Below are positions 14,672 to 23,127 of a stretch of 37,322 bases of DNA, one piece after another. Each line of letters opens with the position of its first letter. The stretch's first letter is position 1. The notes under the pieces are model-generated. The model saw nothing but the letters and a program-made list of their open reading frames with translations. It was not told where the DNA came from and ran no database searches. This DNA is from a virus. The stretch is from the IMG/VR virus record IMGVR_UViG_3300001450_000022, positions 9,947-47,268 of that record; one strand, given 5' to 3'. A program made the position numbers and the translations under genes.

Positions 14672-17600
14672 ATGGCTAAAGCAAAAATAGGTGTAGAATT
14701 TGATCCAGTAAATACTAAAAAGGTAGATGCTGCGTTCGCTAGGCTCCAATCAAAGGCTAAAGGCGTAGATTTTGGTGGAGGTGTTAAGAGTTTAGATAAA
14801 TTATCTAGACCTTTGGGAAAAATAACTGGTCAAGCTAATGAGTTCCAAAAATCTTTAGAGGCTTCAAATGCCCGTGTTTTAGCTTTCGGCGCATCAGTCG
14901 TTGTAATAAATAAACTTTCAGAAGCTTTTCAAGCTTTAGTAAACAATACCGTTAAGGTAGAAGCTACGTTTGCTAAAATAGGTGTCATATTAGGAGGCAC
15001 AAGAAAAGAGCTTGAGCAATTTGGCCGAGGAATATTTGAGGTAGCAAAAAATACTGGGACAGCTTTTGATCAGGTTGCTGAAGGTGCTTTAGAATTAGCA
15101 CGTCAAGGTCTTGGCGTAAGTGAGTCGTTGGCTCGAGTAGAAACAGCTTTAAAATTAGTTCGTGTTGCTGGTATAGATTCTCAACAAGCGGTAGCTGGTT
15201 TAACTGCCGCGATTAAAGGTTTTGAAGGCGCTGGATTAACTGTAGCTCAAATTGGAGATAAATTAGCAGAAGTTGATACCAAGTTCGCTGTTTCAACCGA
15301 AGATTTAATTAATGGTCTTGAGCGTGCATCTGCTTCAGCTCGTGTAGCTGGAGTTTCTTTTGATGAACTTTTAGCTGCAGTCACCACAGTTCAAGAAAGA
15401 ACTCAACGTGGTGGTGCTGTCATTGGTAATGCATTTAAAACAATTTTTGCTAGAATTGGTAGGCAAGACACTTTACAAGCTTTAAGAGAATTAGGTATTG
15501 AAGTTTTAGACTCCTCTGGAAATGTAAGGGATGCTATACCTTTGTTTAGAGATTTAGCTGTTGAATTAGATAAGTTAGGTTTGCAGAGCGTAAAGGCTGG
15601 AGATATTATACAAAAAGTAGCTGGCGTAAGACAACGAGATATTTTAATTAACTTAGTTGAAGATTTAAATTCTAGTCAAAGTAAATTTGCGCAAGCTTTA
15701 ATTGTTTCAGGTAATGCCGTTGGATCTTTAGACAGTAAAAATGCAAAATTAAATCAAACACTTGAAGCATTAATTAACAATCTTTCAGTTAGTGGACAAC
15801 AACTAGCTTCTGTTTTAGGTGAAATTGGTTTTACTGATGCAGCTGGTGATATTTTAAAAACCTTTTCGGGGGTAGTTAATAAAATAAACGAAATTTTACA
15901 GGGTGAAGGCGTAGGTGCTAAATTTGCTCAAGGTATAGTTAAGGGTGTTGGGTCGGTGTTAACTGGTCCAGGTCTTGGATTAGTTGGAGCAATATTTTTA
16001 AAACTGTTTATTGATTTAGCAAAATTCGGGGGTACATCATTAAAATCTTTGCTTGGTGTAAACTCAGCCGCGCAAGCTCAGAGTTCTTTACAGGCATCCA
16101 TACTTCAAACACTTCTCCAAAACGAAAATGTTCAAAGAGAAATTTTAGCGCTTGAAGGAAATAAGGTAGCGCAAGAACAATTACTTTTAAAGATATACAA
16201 CCAACAAGCCGCTGCTATGGCTCGTGTTCAAAAGGCTGCAGCTGTGGTCACTCCAGGAATTTTTAAAAAGGGTTTCAGAGGTGGAGAAGCTGGTGTAGGG
16301 AAAGCTGCTGGTGGATATATTGCCGCTGAGGCAGGAGATGTTTCGCGTGGTGTTGGTGGCGCAAGTCCTGGCTCAAGTATAGTTTCTATTCCTAACTTTG
16401 CTTTTGGTGGTGGTAAAAAAGGAACAATGATAGCTAACAGTAGCGAATATCATGTTCCAAATTATGCTGGAGGCGGTGACGCAATATTTAATCAAAATAT
16501 GGTTCGGTCTATGGGACTTCCATCTGGCGCAAGAAAGATAACGGCCGCTGGTGGATATGTACCTAATTTTGTAAGACCGCAAATTTCTCTTGGTAAGTCT
16601 GGAATAACATCACCACAAGCTGCTAGACAAGCTGGCTATAGTGAATCTCAAATTTCTAGTCGTTTTGGTGCTCAAGGAATGAGAGCTAAAGAAAGATCTA
16701 AAAGAAAATTCGAAGATGTACCACTTGGACAATTTGCTATGATTATTCCTAGGCAAGGAGTCAATCAAGTTGTAAGAGGAGCGAAAGGCACATCAAATGA
16801 AGGTTTGAATTACACTGTCGCTGGATTCAAGGGAATGGCCGCGACAAGAAGGGGTGTATCTAATGATGAAAAATTAGATAACGGAGTTAAAAAATACGCA
16901 AGAGAAACAGCGCTTAGAGAAGCCAAATTAATTAGTGGAAACAGGCCAAAACCAGGTGCCATAAGAGAACTAGCTAATAAAGGAGCTTCTTCTGGTTTGG
17001 CAGGAGCTATATTTGAAACATCTGTTAGTTCTATATTAGGTTCAACTGATTTTGACGCAAACATAGATCCAAATAGAAGATTCGATTATACTGGGAAACA
17101 GGGATTAGAAGAATTATTTGACGTGCCGCTTAACGCGCAATTTGTAGAAGCTAAAATTAGAAACAGCACAGAGCAAAGAACAAGCATGTTTGGCAAAATG
17201 AAAAAACAACTGGGTAGAGCTGCTAGAGGATTCACACCGTTGGGTGATGCAATCAATAGGGAGCAAGCTGCAGGCGTTCCTATAAATCAAATTAGAATTA
17301 ATCAAAGTGGTAAATTAAAAAATTCAAAAAATCCAAGTGGACTTGCTGTGACAAACACAAGAGACGAACCAACAGGCAATATTCCTAACTTCGCAAAAGG
17401 AGGGCAAGAAGGCCTTAATCAAGGTTTAGATGGTTCTATAACTAAGCTGTTTGCTTTGCAATTAGCTGTAGGTGGATTAACCACTGTAATTGGTAAAACG
17501 GGAGAAGAGGCAAATAATTTCCAAAAAACTGTATCGCTTTTAGGTGAATCCACAATGACTGCAGTAAACGCTATGTTGGTTATGTCTACGATTGGAGTCA

Positions 17601-20122
17601 ATCCATTTGGAGCAAGTAAACAATTTGGTGGGCTAGGAAAAGGAGCAAGTGCGGTTATACCTGCTTTGGGAAGATTAAATAAATTTGCAAGTCCTTTGAT
17701 CAAGCTTTTTGGAGTTTTAGCTAGATTTGCTGGACCGATTGGTTTAGCTTTGGTCGCATTTACTTCATTAAATTCTGCGCTTAAAACTTTTACTGGTAAA
17801 GGTATTTTAGGTCAATTTGGGATTGGTGTAGAAAGCGCTTCGGATAGTTTAAAAAGATTAACTGAAGCATCTGACAAGTTAAATTTAGAACAATCAAAAA
17901 GAAGACAATCTGAAATTAGTAAGGAAATAGAAGAAGAGAGAATAAGACAGAGAGCGGGAATTCAGAGAAAATTAGATAAAGCACGAGATACCGCTTCTGG
18001 TTCGGGCTCTTCCTTTTTTAGAAATATAGCAAAAAGAGATATACCAATATTCGAAGATAGATTAGCTGGAGTAGAAGACAACGAAAAAATAATAAATCTT
18101 CAAAAAGAAAGCGAAATTTTAGATGAAAGAATTTTAGATCTACAAGAGAAAAAAACACAAGAATTACAAAAACAAGTAAAAGCTACAATTACTGCTTTCC
18201 AGGCCGATAGACAAATAGAGGCTAGATTAAGATCAGTAAGAAGTGGAATAGAAGATCGTTTTGATACTGGTGATATTAAATCAAGAATTTCAATAGGAGG
18301 AATTGGTTCGGACGCTAAAAGAGATTTAACATTCCAAGCGGAATCTCTTGAGTTGCAAGGTAAACAAGAGTTGGCGCAATTTGATATCGTTAAAAGTTAT
18401 ACAGAACAATTGAAGGTTGAGAAAAATTTAACCGATCTTCAAAAAGATAAAATAGATGGAATTTCTAAAGAAATAACAGCAGAAACCACTTTAGAGCAGA
18501 TCAGAGAAAAATTTAATGATTTAGGATTAACTGGCGTTTTAAATGAAGAAAAAATATTTCAAGCATTATTGGGTCAGAGAGCTGCTTTAATAGATAATGA
18601 AGTAATAGCCACCAGAAGATTAGAAAAAGAACAAAACCTAAAAAAAGCCATAGACGAACAAACACAAGGTTTAACTGGTTACGTTAATAAAAATAAAGAG
18701 GAATTAGATAGACTCCAAAAAGAATTCCCAGCCACAATGGCTCAAAATTTAGAAAGCAGTTTGAATAATGTTTTTGATAGTGTAGCGGATGGAGCATACA
18801 GTTCTGTTGGAGAAGCTTTGGGCGCAATAGCCGTTCAGTTTGGTAAAGATTTATTGGCTGAACAAAGAAAAATATATATAAAAAATATATCAACAAATTT
18901 AGCTAGTTCAGGTCCTGGAAAAGGTTTTCTTGATGCACTTAATCCATTTAAAAAAGCTTCTGGAGGTTTTATATCTGGAGGCGGCGGAGTTATAGATGAT
19001 GTTCCAGCAATGTTAACTGGCGGAGAATACGTTATTAAGAAATCAGCTGTTCAAAAATATGGAGTAGATTTTTTAAGCCGATTAAATGCTGGGGAAATGA
19101 GCGGATATAATAGCGGAGGATATGTGCAGGGAGGCGACAACGTAAGGAATACTAGATTTTTTGATGATGCAAGTGGTAACATGTTTGGTGGTGCACAATC
19201 CGATGCAAGATTAGCTAGAGCTAGATCTATGGATTTCTTTGCCCCTGGACAGAGAGGCGCTGGGTCTATAGTTGGAAAAGAAAATTTATTAGCATTTTCT
19301 GAGCAACAAATGACCTCTGGATCAACTGATAGAATCGGCAGTGGATCTATAAATTTAGAATTACAAAGTAGTAGATTAACAGCCTTTGGAAGAAGAAGGA
19401 TGTCTCCAGCAAGAGCGGCCCTTCAAGAAGCACAAGAACAGGCTAGGGGTTTAGCAATGCAATCTGCGGCGGAGGAAGAAAGAGTTTTTGCTGAAAACAG
19501 GGATGCTAAAAAAGCAAGATTAAAACAATTACAAGCGAATGTAGCGGGTGCATTTTTAGATGCTAGCGTAGCTGGCATAAGTTCGGCTATGGCACCTAAA
19601 CCTAAAACTAAAGGATTATCATCGGTTAATGCATTCGAAGCAGAATCAAATTTAAGGTTACAAGAAGGGTTCTCTGTGGATTTAGGTTTATCAACAAGTC
19701 CAGGAACTTTTTTGGATTTGGGTGCAGGGCAAAAAATTAATACGTCTTTATTTAATAGACAAGCTAATGGTGGTGTGAGTGTAGGAGGAGGTTCGATGTT
19801 AACTTCTGGAGAATTTGTTATGAGCGCTGCTTCTTCATCTCAATTAGGTAGAGGAACTTTAGATTCCATAAATCAAATGACATATGCAAATGGTGGAGCG
19901 GTTGGATCAGTAGGATCAAAATCGGGTTCTGGAAAAGCAGATGTTGAAAATGTAAATATAGTAATTAATATAGAGAAGGACGGAAGCGCAAATGCTTCAG
20001 CACAAGGTGGAGGAAATCAAGAACAAGCGAGAGAATTTTCTAGGAAAGTTAAGGATGTTGTATTGAACGTTATTAACGAAGAGAAGAGAGTTTCTGGAAC
20101 CTTGTTTACGAGAAATAAATAA
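14672..20122 (+). CDS. Tail tape measure protein with embedded nuclease-like domain
   Basis: This protein sets tail length and is ejected with the DNA. Residues 100-330 match the TP901-type tape measure core (for example QFGRGIFEVAKNTGTAFDQ). Hydrophobic segments lie near 432-452 and 1011-1033, and long helical coiled-coil regions follow 1060. The C-terminal part has tape-measure signatures GGEYVIKKSAVQKYG (about 1449) and SGEFVMSAASSSQLG (about 1712). IPNFA-type repeats sit at 573-577, 595-599, 630-634 and 904-908, usually next to Gly-rich turns. Between the third and fourth repeats lies a candidate PD-(D/E)XK nuclease signature: E782, D805 and E826-A-K828. At about 0.15 nm per residue, 1816 residues would span roughly 270 nm, less if inserts do not contribute. 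It is preceded by chaperone-like genes and followed by tail-tip genes. Confidence 0.93.
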   Translation: MAKAKIGVEFDPVNTKKVDAAFARLQSKAKGVDFGGGVKSLDKLSRPLGKITGQANEFQKSLEASNARVLAFGASVVVINKLSEAFQALVNNTVKVEATFAKIGVILGGTRKELEQFGRGIFEVAKNTGTAFDQVAEGALELARQGLGVSESLARVETALKLVRVAGIDSQQAVAGLTAAIKGFEGAGLTVAQIGDKLAEVDTKFAVSTEDLINGLERASASARVAGVSFDELLAAVTTVQERTQRGGAVIGNAFKTIFARIGRQDTLQALRELGIEVLDSSGNVRDAIPLFRDLAVELDKLGLQSVKAGDIIQKVAGVRQRDILINLVEDLNSSQSKFAQALIVSGNAVGSLDSKNAKLNQTLEALINNLSVSGQQLASVLGEIGFTDAAGDILKTFSGVVNKINEILQGEGVGAKFAQGIVKGVGSVLTGPGLGLVGAIFLKLFIDLAKFGGTSLKSLLGVNSAAQAQSSLQASILQTLLQNENVQREILALEGNKVAQEQLLLKIYNQQAAAMARVQKAAAVVTPGIFKKGFRGGEAGVGKAAGGYIAAEAGDVSRGVGGASPGSSIVSIPNFAFGGGKKGTMIANSSEYHVPNYAGGGDAIFNQNMVRSMGLPSGARKITAAGGYVPNFVRPQISLGKSGITSPQAARQAGYSESQISSRFGAQGMRAKERSKRKFEDVPLGQFAMIIPRQGVNQVVRGAKGTSNEGLNYTVAGFKGMAATRRGVSNDEKLDNGVKKYARETALREAKLISGNRPKPGAIRELANKGASSGLAGAIFETSVSSILGSTDFDANIDPNRRFDYTGKQGLEELFDVPLNAQFVEAKIRNSTEQRTSMFGKMKKQLGRAARGFTPLGDAINREQAAGVPINQIRINQSGKLKNSKNPSGLAVTNTRDEPTGNIPNFAKGGQEGLNQGLDGSITKLFALQLAVGGLTTVIGKTGEEANNFQKTVSLLGESTMTAVNAMLVMSTIGVNPFGASKQFGGLGKGASAVIPALGRLNKFASPLIKLFGVLARFAGPIGLALVAFTSLNSALKTFTGKGILGQFGIGVESASDSLKRLTEASDKLNLEQSKRRQSEISKEIEEERIRQRAGIQRKLDKARDTASGSGSSFFRNIAKRDIPIFEDRLAGVEDNEKIINLQKESEILDERILDLQEKKTQELQKQVKATITAFQADRQIEARLRSVRSGIEDRFDTGDIKSRISIGGIGSDAKRDLTFQAESLELQGKQELAQFDIVKSYTEQLKVEKNLTDLQKDKIDGISKEITAETTLEQIREKFNDLGLTGVLNEEKIFQALLGQRAALIDNEVIATRRLEKEQNLKKAIDEQTQGLTGYVNKNKEELDRLQKEFPATMAQNLESSLNNVFDSVADGAYSSVGEALGAIAVQFGKDLLAEQRKIYIKNISTNLASSGPGKGFLDALNPFKKASGGFISGGGGVIDDVPAMLTGGEYVIKKSAVQKYGVDFLSRLNAGEMSGYNSGGYVQGGDNVRNTRFFDDASGNMFGGAQSDARLARARSMDFFAPGQRGAGSIVGKENLLAFSEQQMTSGSTDRIGSGSINLELQSSRLTAFGRRRMSPARAALQEAQEQARGLAMQSAAEEERVFAENRDAKKARLKQLQANVAGAFLDASVAGISSAMAPKPKTKGLSSVNAFEAESNLRLQEGFSVDLGLSTSPGTFLDLGAGQKINTSLFNRQANGGVSVGGGSMLTSGEFVMSAASSSQLGRGTLDSINQMTYANGGAVGSVGSKSGSGKADVENVNIVINIEKDGSANASAQGGGNQEQAREFSRKVKDVVLNVINEEKRVSGTLFTRNK

Positions 20123-23100
20123 TGAGTTTCGCAAGTCAATTTAATTACAACAAAGATAAAATAGTTGTAGAATCAACAGCTATAAATGCTAATCTTGCTA
20201 CCTATGTAGATCATGCTTATGGTTTCAGAAAAATACACCCAAACTATACGGGATTTTGCTGCAGAATAAGAAGGGAAGAAGATTTAGAGGAAGCAGATGT
20301 TTACTTTGATGGTAATGGTAGATTTTCTTTGGATTCTGTAGCTAAGACTTGGGAGGGCCCAACTGGTTTTAAACCTCGGGGCAATGAAACATTTGCCTTT
20401 AACAACGGAAAGATAACAGGAACGAATGTAAGAGAGTTTATTGGTAACGGAGACGCGGCTTTAACTAGAATTTATGACCAAGGTGGCATTGGCCAACTTG
20501 ATGATTCAGCAAGAGTTGATTTAAAATATTTTACTGGATATCATTCCCACAATACCAGCAGTAAAACCACATACGCAAGAATAGCACCAGGGGCAAATGG
20601 CGCAGGTCATAGCGAACCTTCAATTATAAAAAATGGTGCACTAAGAACGAGAAACGGTAGGCCTTCCGCCGAATTAACGGGTAGTGGCATTTTGCAATTT
20701 CAATCTCCAAATTATGCAAAGAATTTGGGTCTTGAAAAGAATACTAACAGAATATTACACGCACCTAGTGGACTTCATGGACACGATGGAATTAGTGAAA
20801 CATTTTTAGTTGGTTCTATAGGAGTTCAATGTAAAGACGTTGGGGGTATTAGATACACTGGGCAGGTTAATAAAACAACTGCTACAAATTTTGGTAACAA
20901 CATATATAAACATAATCATCTATTGGGAGGACATGTTAATGGTTTTATAAGCGATTTAGGTATAGGAGTTAATAAAACTGGGGGAGATGTAACCGTTGAT
21001 GGTAATGTGGGTTTAGGTTTTAGGGATAATCAACAGTTTGTTTTTTATTATGAGGATCTAAATCAGGTTTCAGCGTGTATAACTGGAGGTGTTGCTCAAT
21101 ATGACGAGCTTTTACTTTTTTCATCTTTCACGAACCCCGTTGAAGCTGGTTTTAAGATTAATAATTTCAGACAAACAGGTCAAAGAACTAGAGATGGCAA
21201 TAGTCTTAATATTCACAACAACCAGGGAACAGTTGCGAGACCAACTGGCGTCTCTGATTCTGTATCACCAAAATATTTATTTTTAGGAGGACCAACTAGA
21301 TTTTCACCCGTACATAATGCGGGAACTGGATCTTTTAGTGAGTTGATATTTTCTACTCAAAACTTAAATGATCAAACAATAAGATTTGGTATAGAGAAGT
21401 ATATGAACGATGAGTTCAGAATGTTTAATATTACAGGTATGGAAAATTTATCAGACGCCCAAAGAAAAAGTCTTGGGGTTGATATATTTATACCTAACTA
21501 CGGCGCAACTGTATCTTTTAAATCTAATAACAGCTCATGGAACGGCTCTAGTTTTTACAACTTTACCACACCAAAGGGACTAAACAGTTTGTCTGCGGAA
21601 ATTGATTTATCTTTTACATTAAACAAAAACGATACTAGGAAATTATTAAGAAGACTGGAATCTTCTTCTTCTGGGCCATTGACTGGTAATGTGGCTTTTT
21701 CTGGTTCAGACAGCGTTATAAACTTCGGAGAAGAGAGAAACAATTTTCAAATTAATTTAGACACTGGTTATTATCAAAACTTTAAGGGCTCTGAAATCAG
21801 TTCTTATGATATAAATTTTATTTCTCATGAACTTTATCAAGTAAATTTAAAATTATATAACAACAGAATCTCTTCTTTTTTAAATAATGGAACTGGTTTT
21901 GTGGCTAATCGTTTAGTTGACGGGAACTCAACAACTAAAAAAATATTTGATGTTTTTTCTGGAGATGTGACGACCTTTAATAGCAACGTATTTGATAATT
22001 ATTTTTATCTAACCAAAGATAGAGATAATCAATTTCAACCATTTCAGGTCGGAAGTAACGCAATTCTGTCGCAACTAGCAAATAGCGGTGGCCCCTTTGG
22101 TAGTGGAACCGCTTTTACCTCGACTGTTAATTCGGATGGTGGTCCAGGGTCTTTTAATATAAGGATGCCAGATACAAATTTAGTACATCAAGGCCCATCT
22201 GGTGTTGGCCAGACTCAAGAAGAGATAGGTGGTACCTCAACTAACGAAATAGGGTCGACTAGGATAATAAGTTTTTTAAAAACGCCAATACCTTTTAGGC
22301 AACCAGCAACAGATGTGCCAATGGATTCTTTAAGGTCAACAATAACATGTCGATTTAAAGTAGATGAATTTACCAGTACAAGAAGTGATGGAGATTTAGC
22401 GCAGTTAGGACTGGTTACTACTCATCCAAATGATTACGGTTTTCAAGGTTATGGATTTGGTTTTTATACTCCAGAGTTTCATAGGAAAAACGGAATTCAG
22501 CAAACTCAAGCGGCAGGATTGTACTTTGGGTTTGAAGACGTGGGAAGTACGTTGGAATATGAATTTCAACCATTTGACTTGAGCAATGGAGTAGAAAGAT
22601 TACTTAGAATTGGTGGTATAGCGTTTATTGTAGGCTCTGGAGAACAACTTAAAGTTTCGGATGTTAAATTTGATATTGATTTCACTGGATTTGAGTTAGA
22701 TTATTCAAATGTAGGAACAGCTTTAAAAGGGTTAACAACTTATACTGGATTTTCTGGTAACGCAACTAGAACATTTTTCTTCCAACCTGATATGCAAACG
22801 AATTTAAATTTTGACCATAGTTATAGAAGGGCTGATTTTAATAATTCATTTAGTAAGTCTTTAAATATTTCTAGAAATCAAAACCGTATAGGTTCTGTAG
22901 ATTTGACATTTAGCAACAGGGGTCAGAACGAAACATACGCAATGATTCATTTTTTAGAAACCCATTTGGGTTACAAACCATTTGTTTATAAGTACGATGA
23001 CGATTTAATTAAAAGAGACAGGGTTTTTTACTGTGATGAGTGGTCGCATACATTTAATTATAAGGACTCAAACACAATACAGGCAAAGTTCACAGAAATA

Positions 23101-23127
23101 GTTAACCCAGCAACACCTACTTTTTAA
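20122..23127 (+). CDS. Tail tip protein with arabinofuranosidase-like module
   Basis: This 1001-residue structural protein starts at the last base of the tape measure stop (TAATG). Residues 30-125 resemble the concanavalin-like arabinofuranosidase-B catalytic-domain family seen in phage tail proteins: YGFRKIHPNYTGFCCRIRRE (33-52), DVYFDGNGRFSLD (59-71) and TRIYDQGG (115-122). The beta-sandwich probably extends to about 430. The middle is beta-rich. The C-terminus (about 885-1001) has SKSLNISRNQNRIGSVDLTF and a DRVFYCDEWSHTF segment typical of minor tail/distal tail proteins. I infer a tail-tip component that may bind host glycans; enzyme activity is not implied. The next gene carries a related module. 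Confidence 0.75.
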   Translation: MSFASQFNYNKDKIVVESTAINANLATYVDHAYGFRKIHPNYTGFCCRIRREEDLEEADVYFDGNGRFSLDSVAKTWEGPTGFKPRGNETFAFNNGKITGTNVREFIGNGDAALTRIYDQGGIGQLDDSARVDLKYFTGYHSHNTSSKTTYARIAPGANGAGHSEPSIIKNGALRTRNGRPSAELTGSGILQFQSPNYAKNLGLEKNTNRILHAPSGLHGHDGISETFLVGSIGVQCKDVGGIRYTGQVNKTTATNFGNNIYKHNHLLGGHVNGFISDLGIGVNKTGGDVTVDGNVGLGFRDNQQFVFYYEDLNQVSACITGGVAQYDELLLFSSFTNPVEAGFKINNFRQTGQRTRDGNSLNIHNNQGTVARPTGVSDSVSPKYLFLGGPTRFSPVHNAGTGSFSELIFSTQNLNDQTIRFGIEKYMNDEFRMFNITGMENLSDAQRKSLGVDIFIPNYGATVSFKSNNSSWNGSSFYNFTTPKGLNSLSAEIDLSFTLNKNDTRKLLRRLESSSSGPLTGNVAFSGSDSVINFGEERNNFQINLDTGYYQNFKGSEISSYDINFISHELYQVNLKLYNNRISSFLNNGTGFVANRLVDGNSTTKKIFDVFSGDVTTFNSNVFDNYFYLTKDRDNQFQPFQVGSNAILSQLANSGGPFGSGTAFTSTVNSDGGPGSFNIRMPDTNLVHQGPSGVGQTQEEIGGTSTNEIGSTRIISFLKTPIPFRQPATDVPMDSLRSTITCRFKVDEFTSTRSDGDLAQLGLVTTHPNDYGFQGYGFGFYTPEFHRKNGIQQTQAAGLYFGFEDVGSTLEYEFQPFDLSNGVERLLRIGGIAFIVGSGEQLKVSDVKFDIDFTGFELDYSNVGTALKGLTTYTGFSGNATRTFFFQPDMQTNLNFDHSYRRADFNNSFSKSLNISRNQNRIGSVDLTFSNRGQNETYAMIHFLETHLGYKPFVYKYDDDLIKRDRVFYCDEWSHTFNYKDSNTIQAKFTEIVNPATPTF

